From contig JAZKXO010000033.1 in the NCBI GenBank assembly GCA_045611685.1, positions 1-7,854 on the forward strand: a stretch of DNA of 7,854 nucleotides, given 5' to 3'. The notes beneath the pieces were generated by a model. The model was not told where the DNA came from. It saw nothing but the letters and a program-made list of their open reading frames with translations, and searched no databases. Source of the stretch: SIG701 sp045611685. GTDB taxonomy: Bacteria > Bacillota > Clostridia > Oscillospirales > CAG-272. The translations under genes and the position numbers were made by a program. Below are positions 1-5,703 of this stretch, piece after piece; positions within the stretch are counted from its first letter, which is position 1, and each line of letters begins with the position of its first letter.

Positions 1-1070
1 ATGCAGATGATGTCGTCGAACCCCTCGTCCTTGACCTTTTTCCAGAACTCCATGCCGTAAATATAGTTGTTCGTAGTGGTCTTCCCGTTGATGATCCAGA
101 TCTGCCCGTTCCGTACGCCGAGCCAGTTTCTCCAGGTAGCGTACATACAACTGTCGTCCCACCCCTGCGCTTTGACGTAGTTGTAATAGTCCACGTCATC
201 GCCGTTCCGAACCGTCGGGACGCCGCTGATGGCGTACAGGCAGTCGGCAGGAGGCGCGTTCAGGTCCGCCACATACGGATTTCCGCTTCTCGGAACTACG
301 AGGGTGGAAACCTTCTTGCCGTAGAACTGACTGCTGTGGTTGTTCTGGCATCCCCACCGGAGCTTCCCTCCGGAGACGTGCGGGAGAATATCCGCCTGTC
401 CCTCTGCGGGAACGTGCCACGGGTCACAGACCAGATTGCCTACGGGAAGCGTATAGATCACGCCGGACGCGGATTTGAAATTCCCGAAAAACCCTGCGTT
501 CGCGTAGTTCAGATAGTTCGCGCCGACCTTCTTATCGTCGTGGTAGACAATCCGGAAGGTCTTGCACCGGTAAAATTTCAGGCTGTTCTTTGTATAGCTG
601 TCCGGACGCGAGATATCAACGGGGGCGGACGCTTCGTTCTTGTAAGTCCCTGCGGCGTTGTTGATTCCGAGATACGGGGTCGGATCTACCTGAGTCCCGC
701 TTCTCCGCACTTCGAAATGGCAATGGCTGCCGAACGAATACCCGGTGTTTCCCTCGATTCCGACGGGGTCTCCGCGCTTGACCTTCTGTCCCGCATAGAC
801 AAGCCGCTGAGACATATGGCACATAAAGATCTGAAGCCCGTCCGCCCGGTCAAGCCGGACATAATTGCCCCATTCCCATGTTTTGTTCGACTTGTCGGTA
901 ATGATCATCGAGGATTTGATCGTTCCGTCGCAAGGCGCGAGAATGGTTTTGGAATCAAGCCCGACCAGGTCCACGCCGCCGTGCCATCCGTATACGCCGT
1001 TCAGCGTTCGGTAGCCGTACTTGGATTCGAGCTTGACGCGCCCGTTGTAGGGCAAATATAGTTCAGGCAT
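1..1070 (-). CDS. Phage endolysin: M23 endopeptidase fused to a phosphodiester glycosidase-like (NAGPA) domain, 3' partial
   Basis: The reading frame opens at ATG 1068-1070 behind an AGGAGG site and runs 356 codons off the window edge without a stop. Residues 1-135 form an M23 (LytM-type) zinc metallopeptidase. Visible are H30-x3-D34 in WHGGVDL, His85 in MCHMS, and H116-C-H118 in SHCHFEVR, matching the expected metal ligands (H30, D34, H118) and catalytic histidines. M23 enzymes cut peptide cross-bridges of peptidoglycan. After a linker (about 136-163), residues 164-356 resemble the NAGPA/phosphodiester glycosidase family: NAGFFG at 191-196, RNWLGVRNGQIWIIN at 314-328, and GFDDIIC at the edge, just where the family's Asp-Gly-Gly-Gly motif should begin. 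There is no signal peptide, as expected for a holin-released phage lysin. It is the last gene of the fibre-lysis module seen here. The peptidase call is secure; the second domain is inferred from motifs and its substrate is unknown. A tail-associated wall hydrolase is an alternative. Confidence 0.88.
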   Translation of the reverse strand, partial: MPELYLPYNGRVKLESKYGYRTLNGVYGWHGGVDLVGLDSKTILAPCDGTIKSSMIITDKSNKTWEWGNYVRLDRADGLQIFMCHMSQRLVYAGQKVKRGDPVGIEGNTGYSFGSHCHFEVRRSGTQVDPTPYLGINNAAGTYKNEASAPVDISRPDSYTKNSLKFYRCKTFRIVYHDDKKVGANYLNYANAGFFGNFKSASGVIYTLPVGNLVCDPWHVPAEGQADILPHVSGGKLRWGCQNNHSSQFYGKKVSTLVVPRSGNPYVADLNAPPADCLYAISGVPTVRNGDDVDYYNYVKAQGWDDSCMYATWRNWLGVRNGQIWIINGKTTTNNYIYGMEFWKKVKDEGFDDIIC

Positions 1071-1077
1071 ATTAAAG

Positions 1078-1083
1078 CCTCCT
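1078..1083 (-). promoter_or_regulatory. Ribosome binding site of the endolysin gene
   Basis: AGGAGG on the minus strand lies 7 nt before ATG 1068-1070. It fixes the start of the lysin, placing it 25 nt after the stop of the preceding fibre gene. Confidence 0.8.
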
Positions 1084-1095
1084 GACGGTTTCGCA

Positions 1096-1683
1096 TCATG
1101 CCGTCCACTTCACAAACGTATAAGCATAACTTGCATTATTTCTGAATAAGCTTCTTGAACCACTCGAAAAGCAGTATAGCGTAACCGTACCGTTGGAATA
1201 CGTCGCTCTAAAGTTATAACTTGATCCCCCGGTATTCATCCCCGTAATTTCGATTTGAACGTTTGCCGAGTTACTGGTTGAATTATTCCTATACACGCTT
1301 GCCGCCAGCATATCGCGAGCAATTAAACCAGCAACCGAACCGGATGATGCAGAAGTGCCAGGATCCGTATACCAATACACTAAATCCGGTTCGAAATCAC
1401 AGGAAATCGTAACTTGCCTTGTGCCGTTACCGGTAAATGTGCCGGTTTTCTTTTTGGCAATCGGACTGATATTTGCAATGACAGAAGAATATCCGTCCGC
1501 ATTGTCGTCGGCAGGATTATAGGTCCCGTTTGCAGTAATTGTTTTGGATACAAGTGTCGCTCCGCCGGTCGTATCGGTAAGAGTCACGTCATCTTCCATA
1601 TACGTTCCGGCGGTTTTCAATGTCTTTATGGCATTCGCGACAGTCGCGATGGCGTTTCCTTTATATGTAACGGTCGTACTCAT
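1096..1683 (-). CDS. Probable phage tail fibre / receptor-binding protein (195 aa)
   Basis: This small protein has a fibre-like composition rich in Ser, Thr, Asn and Gly, with no membrane segment. The N-terminal third carries motifs common in fibre and tail proteins of Firmicutes phages: a LKTAGTYMEDDVTLTD segment and KTITANGTYNPADDNADGY around residues 47-65. These usually occur as short beta-rich modules. The C-terminal half (from about residue 75) is a separate beta-rich region ending YTFVKWTA, plausibly the receptor-binding tip. I prefer ATG 1681-1683, which overlaps the TGA stop of the upstream gene as ATGA and implies translational coupling. A TTG one codon earlier (1684-1686) is also possible. 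The Shine-Dalgarno is weak (GGTGG). GC is about 42-50 per cent, lower than in the capsid gene. The fibre role is inferred from motifs and neighbours; no enzymatic motif is visible. Confidence 0.72.
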   Translation of the reverse strand: MSTTVTYKGNAIATVANAIKTLKTAGTYMEDDVTLTDTTGGATLVSKTITANGTYNPADDNADGYSSVIANISPIAKKKTGTFTGNGTRQVTISCDFEPDLVYWYTDPGTSASSGSVAGLIARDMLAASVYRNNSTSNSANVQIEITGMNTGGSSYNFRATYSNGTVTLYCFSSGSRSLFRNNASYAYTFVKWTA

Positions 1684-2408
1684 CAAACCACCGTCCCGTC
1701 ATAAGCTGAGAATACGTCGGTCCAGGTCCCGTTCAGCAAATATTGAAGCGTTCCGTTATTTACCCGCATTGGAGTACAGTTATCAAGTTTTGTCTTATCC
1801 GTTGAACTCATTAGCCCGTTGGCGGTTGTAGTAGCCAAATTGGGAACTATGTTATATGTTTTGGCAGGAGTGATCCAAATATCAAAATATGTTGGGTTTT
1901 CAGCTGTTCCATATGAAATATTATTATTCACATATAGCCCAATCATTATTGGCACATCTGTGTCAATAACGTCGCCGTCATAAACATCCGCTCTGTTAGC
2001 ACTGTCCCCAAATGTTGTAGAAGTATACCGCAAATAATGTGTAGAATTGCTTAAATAACCACTCCATTTAATATGCGCTATATATTTCCCGGCAGCCAAT
2101 GTCTGTTCAAATGCACTCGTTGTTATCTTTGCTACGCATTGGCCGTTTAAGCATAAAAATGTTCTTACACTTGATGATGTACCATATAGTGCAATTCTTC
2201 CGTTAATATAATCTGCTGTCGCTCCGCCAACGCTAAATCCGCTGATGGTCGTGGTTTCTGTAATGTCATTTCCATTTCCAATAGCAATCGCAGAAACATT
2301 GGTACTGCCGCTTATCTCGTCAGCAGAAACGGAAACTCTTGACGCCCTGCTGTCTTTTAGATCATAACCGTCTCCGGAAGGAAGGATAATTCTTGAAATA
2401 TCCGCCAT
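1683..2408 (-). CDS. Probable phage tail fibre protein (241 aa) with shared N-terminal anchor
   Basis: Residues 1-21 (ADISRIILPSG then YDLKDSRA) closely match the first residues of the next fibre gene upstream (PEISKITLPSG then YDIKDATA), suggesting a common docking segment. The middle, about residues 45-185, is a beta-rich region with no motif I recognise. Near the C-terminus is GLMSSTDKTKL (198-208), a well-known motif of phage fibres and baseplate proteins. It is followed by VNNGTLQYLLNGTWTDV, a segment also typical of such fibres. A strong GGAAGGAGG site precedes ATG 2406-2408. The stop overlaps the start of the following fibre gene. The central body is AT-rich (113 of 300 bases are G or C at 1861-2160, counted by hand) while both ends are GC-richer. 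This suggests an exchanged recognition domain between conserved ends. No catalytic residues are apparent. Confidence 0.75.
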   Translation of the reverse strand: MADISRIILPSGDGYDLKDSRASRVSVSADEISGSTNVSAIAIGNGNDITETTTISGFSVGGATADYINGRIALYGTSSSVRTFLCLNGQCVAKITTSAFEQTLAAGKYIAHIKWSGYLSNSTHYLRYTSTTFGDSANRADVYDGDVIDTDVPIMIGLYVNNNISYGTAENPTYFDIWITPAKTYNIVPNLATTTANGLMSSTDKTKLDNCTPMRVNNGTLQYLLNGTWTDVFSAYDGTVV

Positions 2409-2427
2409 AACCGGCCTCCTTCCTTAA

Positions 2428-3387
2428 TTAAGAGACCGTAACCGTACCCTGCGTTCCTGAGAAAGTAGGCTGAGAAACCGTTCCGGACGGCGTTCCGCTC
2501 ACGGACAGACTGCCCTCGGTTCCCGTGAACGTAGGCTGCGTAACACTTCCGGCCGGCGTGAACTTGCCTGTGGAGGTCGTGGAACTTCCGGTAAATTTCA
2601 ACTCTACGCCCGTCCCGGTAAACGAGGGCTGTGTGGACGTCGCGCTCGAAATGCCCGTGGCGATTGTCTGACTGGAAAAACTCGGCAGAGTGACAGCCGT
2701 AGGCGTATTTGCCGTGAATTCTCCGGCGGACCATCCGATTGTCAGGGTTTCGTTCGCCACGGAAGTACTCAGGGAAGGAAGCGTACAGGCAGCCGCAGAT
2801 CCCGCAGTCACGGACCCGCCGCCCGTTGCAGAGGAAGCCACATATTTCGTGGTAGTACTCGGCGTCACGGTAATCGTAGGAGTTCCCACCGACCCGGCGG
2901 GCGTATAGTTTGCCGTACCCGTTCCGGTGCTAATCGACCCGGACGGCGTTCCGCTGACGGATACATTTCCTTCAGTTCCAGAGAAGGTCGGTTGAGACAC
3001 GGTTCCGCTCGGCGTAAACGTGCCGGTCGAAGTCATGGAAGACCCGGAAAAAGTAGGCTGAGAGACGGTGCCGCTCGGAGTGAAGTTTCCGCTTGCAGTG
3101 TCCTTGTACGCAAGGTCTCCGAGGTTGGTCGTATCGCCGTTTTCGTGCCACTTGCTGTCGGAATCCGCGTAAATAAATTCTTTGTTGCCGTAAATTGCAA
3201 TGCCGCCGTTGACCGCGTTTACGTTTTCGTCGTTAATCACGATGGGAGAAGTAGACGCGCCGTCCGTCAGAGGCGTAGTCGTAATGCCAAGGAATGACGT
3301 GCCTCCCACAATCGCAGCTCTGGCAGTGGCGTCCTTGATGTCATATGTAGTGCCACTCGGAAGCGTAATTTTTGAAATCTCAGGCAT
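2428..3387 (-). CDS. Repeat-rich phage tail fibre / collar-type protein (319 aa)
   Basis: The protein opens with the anchor-like PEISKITLPSG and YDIKD. Residues 40-100 form a non-repetitive region (NAVNGGIAIYGNKEFIYAD). The remainder is Ser/Thr/Gly-rich and repetitive: FTPSGTVSQPTFSG occurs at 102-115 and again at 124-137, with variants at 276-289 and 298-311. A longer block, residues 115-150, recurs at 267-302 with 28 of 36 residues identical. Between the copies, residues 171-255 include LPSLSTSVANETL and LPSFSSQTIATG, segments familiar from fibre proteins of gut Firmicutes phages. Repeats of this kind probably build an extended, beta-rich, possibly trimeric shaft; that is inference. An AAGAAAGGAAA site precedes ATG 3385-3387, and TAA at 2428-2430 ends the gene 19 nt before the next. 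It sits between two other fibre genes and is probably co-transcribed with them. Confidence 0.78.
   Translation of the reverse strand: MPEISKITLPSGTTYDIKDATARAAIVGGTSFLGITTTPLTDGASTSPIVINDENVNAVNGGIAIYGNKEFIYADSDSKWHENGDTTNLGDLAYKDTASGNFTPSGTVSQPTFSGSSMTSTGTFTPSGTVSQPTFSGTEGNVSVSGTPSGSISTGTGTANYTPAGSVGTPTITVTPSTTTKYVASSATGGGSVTAGSAAACTLPSLSTSVANETLTIGWSAGEFTANTPTAVTLPSFSSQTIATGISSATSTQPSFTGTGVELKFTGSSTTSTGKFTPAGSVTQPTFTGTEGSLSVSGTPSGTVSQPTFSGTQGTVTVS
2482..2589 (-). repeat. Intragenic repeat block, copy 2 (36 codons)
   Basis: It encodes residues 267-302 of the 319-residue fibre protein: GSSTTSTGKFTPAGSV, then TQPTFTGTEGSLSVSGTPSG. It aligns without gaps to copy 1 at 2938-3045, with 28 of 36 residues identical. 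Confidence 0.8.
2938..3045 (-). repeat. Intragenic repeat block, copy 1 (36 codons)
   Basis: It encodes residues 115-150 of the 319-residue fibre protein: GSSMTSTGTFTPSGTV, then SQPTFSGTEGNVSVSGTPSG. The 14-residue unit FTPSGTVSQPTFSG inside it (2977-3018) also occurs immediately upstream at 3043-3084. The two are identical in protein but differ at 10 of 42 bases, all at third codon positions. Confidence 0.8.
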
Positions 3388-3405
3388 GATGTTTTGTTTC
3401 CTTTC

Positions 3406-3951
3406 TTAATTCCGGTTGAAGATCAGTTCTTCGCCCACGACTTCGTTGTTGAGTTTTGCGTTCCAGAACTCGCGTTCTGCTTGCGTAATGTGAACGATAT
3501 GGTTGTTTTCATGCTCTTGTAGCGCACTTAAAAGCGCATATCGAGTTCCCGCGCTGACAAACGGCATATCAATCAGATAGGAATTCCCGTCTCCGATTTT
3601 AATATCCGGATAGGCAACGGTCCGTCCCTGGTCGTCCACCAGAACCGTGTGGTCTGTATAAATGCAGATCTCCCCCTGCTTTGGAAGATACTGAGGATTG
3701 CTGTTCCATCCGGCGGTCGTGTTTTCGCTGACCAGATACAACTCCGACGCCGTCTTGTTTCCCACAAGTTCAACGCCGTTGATCTGCGGCTTGTGAATCG
3801 CGCCGTTGTAATCGATGACCCCCGTGCTTCCGGCAAATATCTGCTCAAATACAGCCGCTGTTTTGGCGGATTCCTGAAACGCGGCGGCGGCATTCTGATT
3901 GTCCGCAGTCAATTCCGCCGTGAATTGACTGCGATTGTTGAAGGTAATCAT
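3406..3951 (-). CDS. Phage tail fibre / baseplate structural protein (181 aa)
   Basis: Residues 1-45 (ITFNNRSQFTAELTADNQ, then an Ala-rich stretch) look helical. Three motifs characteristic of Firmicutes phage fibre/baseplate proteins follow. KPQINGVELVGNKTASEL at 54-71 resembles the usual K-P-x-I-N-G-V-x-L-x-G-N-K-T segment. IKIGDGNSYLIDMPF at 117-131 resembles the common I-K-x-G-D-G-x-x-x-x-D-L-P-F segment. HENNHIVHITQAEREFWNAK at 147-166 resembles the H-V-T-x-x-E-R-x-x-W-N-x-K segment. The protein is therefore very likely a structural adaptor or short fibre of the adsorption apparatus. No enzyme motif or membrane segment is visible. ATG 3949-3951 overlaps the stop of the 99-residue gene as ATGA, so translation is probably coupled and the two proteins may act together. 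It ends with TAA at 3406-3408, 18 nt before the repeat-rich fibre gene. Confidence 0.78.
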   Translation of the reverse strand: MITFNNRSQFTAELTADNQNAAAAFQESAKTAAVFEQIFAGSTGVIDYNGAIHKPQINGVELVGNKTASELYLVSENTTAGWNSNPQYLPKQGEICIYTDHTVLVDDQGRTVAYPDIKIGDGNSYLIDMPFVSAGTRYALLSALQEHENNHIVHITQAEREFWNAKLNNEVVGEELIFNRN

Positions 3952-4247
3952 ATCACGCCGCCTTTAAGCACGCGCTCAACGGTTGTCTTCATGATATTGG
4001 ACGCCACCGCAGTCTGGTCGTAAAACTTTGCCCGAATCTGAATTTCAACCGGCTGTCCGAACACGAACTTGCCCGTATCTTCCTGCGTGAGTTTCAGGGT
4101 AATTGTCTGCGCGTCTATGGTCAGGTCCTCTTTGCTTTTCTCTACAACATTCGTTCCGTTTTGGTTGTAGGTGACGTAAATAACGTCAACATTCGTAAAA
4201 TCCAAATTCACGTTGAATATGTGCGTGGGAGTCGTGAATTGAATCAT
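3948..4247 (-). CDS. Small phage structural protein of the fibre/baseplate module (99 aa)
   Basis: This beta-rich protein (IQFTTPTHIFNVNLDFTNVD, then VIYVTYNQNG, LKLTQEDTGKF, VEIQIRAKF, VLKGGVI) contains no membrane segment or catalytic motif. Proteins of this style and size regularly sit directly upstream of fibre or baseplate genes in Clostridia-type phages, and the alternating hydrophobic pattern suggests a compact beta-sandwich. I know no experimentally defined function for it. Its TGA stop (3948-3950) overlaps the ATG of the 181-residue fibre protein, indicating coupled translation. ATG 4245-4247 is preceded by AAGGGGGG, a G-tract instead of the usual GGAGG. A role as connector or assembly subunit for the next-encoded fibre is inferred from position only. 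Confidence 0.7.
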   Translation of the reverse strand: MIQFTTPTHIFNVNLDFTNVDVIYVTYNQNGTNVVEKSKEDLTIDAQTITLKLTQEDTGKFVFGQPVEIQIRAKFYDQTAVASNIMKTTVERVLKGGVI

Positions 4248-4261
4248 GGCGTACGCCCCCC

Positions 4262-4588
4262 TTATGATCGGTATTCCGGGAGTTTCATCACATCCTCATA
4301 GAGTTTCGTCGCAACGTCGTTTCCGCCGAGCGTGTGATATGCCTGATACGCCCGTTTTAATGCTTCTTTTGCGTAAACCGGACAGAATCCCTGCCCCATG
4401 TATTTGTCGTTTGCTCGTATTATTTCCGCCCGAAGAAGACTTTGCAGTCCTTCCTCGATTGCTTTTTCACGGTCCGAAGCACTTTTGCGCGTCCCTTTGG
4501 AATATGCAATCGCTCCGGACGCTATGGTGGTCAGGATAAACGGAATCAACCACTTGATAATGATTTCCACGATGTCATAGTTTTTCAT
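4262..4588 (-). CDS. Single-membrane-segment phage protein, holin-like (108 aa)
   Basis: Residues 6-29 (IVEIIIKWLIPFILTTIASG onward) form one strong hydrophobic helix. A basic patch (SKGTRK) and a helical soluble domain follow. The soluble part carries a pattern I associate with a small protein family in Clostridia phages often labelled holin: AIEEGLQSLLRAEIIRANDK, FCPVYA, YHTLGGND and a terminal LP motif. It may form or regulate the membrane lesion that lets the lysin reach the wall, although lethality or pore formation cannot be read from sequence. I place the start at ATG 4586-4588, 7 nt after a GGGGG tract and 13 nt after the upstream stop. A longer start at 4624 would add 12 residues but overlap the preceding gene by 23 nt and lack a convincing binding site. 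The nearest lytic enzyme is more than 3 kb downstream, past five fibre genes. Confidence 0.68.
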   Translation of the reverse strand: MKNYDIVEIIIKWLIPFILTTIASGAIAYSKGTRKSASDREKAIEEGLQSLLRAEIIRANDKYMGQGFCPVYAKEALKRAYQAYHTLGGNDVATKLYEDVMKLPEYRS

Positions 4589-4595
4589 CCCGCAT

Positions 4596-4600
4596 CCCCC
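4596..4600 (-). promoter_or_regulatory. G-tract ribosome binding site that decides the holin-like start
   Basis: AAAGGGGG on the minus strand lies 7 nt before ATG 4586-4588. GGGGG can pair with the anti-Shine-Dalgarno CCUCC through one G-U pair. Its position favours this ATG over the upstream one at 4624. A nearer ATG (4593-4595) directly abuts the tract and opens only a 6-codon frame. Confidence 0.5.
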
Positions 4601-4601
4601 T

Positions 4602-4952
4602 TTATTTTTCGGAGGTATTTTCAAAGGACCCGACTACCGTCACGTTCCCGCCGGATACACTTGCAACGCTGACGCGCACAAGCACGATTCCCGCAATTCC
4701 GACAGTGTAAATTCCCTTCGCGGTAATTCCGTCCGATCCTTCTATTGCCGTAGCGGTGGACTTGTCAATAACGGCAAGATTCGTCCAATCCGACGCGTTG
4801 ACGTCGGTTTTCGCCTGTACCTGGATCTTCCCGGAAGAAAATGTTCCGGAAACCTGTACGGACAAAAAATCGCTGTCGCTGTTGTATACTTCTTCCGACG
4901 TCCCCGCAGAAGACGCTGCGTTGATCATGGTAACAAGAGCCTGTCTTCTCAT
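4602..4952 (-). CDS. Small beta-rich phage virion protein (116 aa)
   Basis: The protein begins with a short helical, basic segment (MRRQALVTMINAASSAG). A single beta-sandwich-like domain follows, about residues 28-112: FLSVQVSGTFSSGKIQVQAK, then SDWTNLAVID, GITAKGIYTVGIAGIVLVRV and GGNVTVVGSF. Small domains with the pattern V-x-G-T-F, W-x-x-L, G-x-Y-x-V and G-G-N-V-T-V occur in phage structural proteins and decorations. No catalytic motif or membrane segment is visible. GAGGAG lies just before ATG 4950-4952. The gene sits 13 nt after the 241-residue virion-type protein and 13 nt before the holin-like gene, in the same transcription direction. It could be a capsid decoration, neck or baseplate subunit; the sequence does not decide between these. 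Confidence 0.68.
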   Translation of the reverse strand: MRRQALVTMINAASSAGTSEEVYNSDSDFLSVQVSGTFSSGKIQVQAKTDVNASDWTNLAVIDKSTATAIEGSDGITAKGIYTVGIAGIVLVRVSVASVSGGNVTVVGSFENTSEK

Positions 4953-4965
4953 GTTTTCTCCTCAT

Positions 4966-5691
4966 TCATCCTATCGAAATCCGCGCCCCTTGCGGGACAA
5001 ACTTTTTATAGTACTGGCTCTGCTCGAACTTCCGCATCTTGCCCGCGAAAGCTACGCGCATCGCCTCAATCTGTTCGGTGTTCGCCCGCTTGTCAGAAGA
5101 GCGCGTCTGCTCTTTGAACGACTTGTCCTCCACCTTCGCCACGAGACTCAGCCAGTCCGCGTTGAAGCGTTCCCGCCACGCAAGACCGAAGCCCGTTCCG
5201 AGGATGTCCATCATCTCCGGAGTCAGGGTGTTGAGAAAGACCCCGTCGTTCGCGAAGTCCAGTTCAAATACCGTTCCTTTCGGATAATTGCCGTTCACGG
5301 TAAAATTACCTGTCTGGCCATCATAGGCAAAGTCCACCGCGTAATAGGTCACATATCCGTCCGGGGCGGTTTCGCGCAACCGGCAGGAAGCGAGTTCGAA
5401 GCCCGCGTATTCCAGACCGGGTTCCAGCGTAAACGTCCCTTCCTTGTCCGCGTCCAGCACCAGAAGGGTATCCGCAAACGTCGGCTCTGCGAGTTTCGGT
5501 TCCGTATCCGTTCCGAGCAGGTAGGTCTGCATCTCGACCGGATGAACGAAAAGAGAAATGGCGACGCGTAGGAAAAACCATGTCTGCCGGAGGTAGAGAG
5601 CCGGAGCGGATTCCCGCACCTCGGAAAGACGGATGTCGTCTACATATGCTTCACAGTACTGCGTGATAACTTGTAAGCAGGGCGTCGCCAT
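4966..5691 (-). CDS. Unrecognised phage protein, probably structural (241 aa)
   Basis: I do not recognise this family. Residues 1-50 (YCEAYVDDIRLSEVRESAPA onward) are mixed, with LYLRQTWFFLRVAISLF at 32-48 forming an amphipathic or buried hydrophobic stretch; it contains Arg and is too polar to be called a membrane segment. Residues 70-150 look like a beta-domain (LLVLDADKEGTFTLEPGLEY, then YVTYYAVDFAYDGQTGNFTV). The C-terminal third is helical: TPEMMDILGTGFGLAWRERF, then a charged region with KEQTRSSDKRANTEQIEAMR, ending FVPQGARISIG. No signal peptide is seen. AGGAG precedes ATG 5689-5691 with good spacing, 12 nt after the stop of the 238-residue gene. Its place between the capsid gene and the fibre module suggests a head-tail connector, neck or tail component, but that rests on position alone. 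Confidence 0.6.
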   Translation of the reverse strand: MATPCLQVITQYCEAYVDDIRLSEVRESAPALYLRQTWFFLRVAISLFVHPVEMQTYLLGTDTEPKLAEPTFADTLLVLDADKEGTFTLEPGLEYAGFELASCRLRETAPDGYVTYYAVDFAYDGQTGNFTVNGNYPKGTVFELDFANDGVFLNTLTPEMMDILGTGFGLAWRERFNADWLSLVAKVEDKSFKEQTRSSDKRANTEQIEAMRVAFAGKMRKFEQSQYYKKFVPQGARISIG

Positions 5692-5703
5692 TTGTATTCT
5701 CCT

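Noticed and set aside
336..1061. A 241-codon plus-strand open frame
   Set aside because: It lies opposite the M23/NAGPA lysin, whose motifs are unambiguous. Its own translation has no recognisable motif, and its neighbours are all on the minus strand.
1096..3387. Possible variable-repeat targets of a diversity-generating retroelement in the fibre genes
   Set aside because: No reverse transcriptase or template repeat is in the window. The fibre C-termini lack a recognisable C-type-lectin pattern, and repeat differences are synonymous third-position changes, not adenine-directed substitutions.
4589..4624. Longer N-terminus (12 extra residues) for the holin-like protein
   Set aside because: It would overlap the preceding gene by 23 nt and has no clear ribosome binding site at the right distance, while ATG 4586-4588 has a G-tract at 7 nt.
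4756..5571. A 271-codon plus-strand open frame
   Set aside because: It spans two minus-strand genes with good ribosome binding sites and reads as Arg/Leu/Val-rich antisense sequence without a coherent domain.
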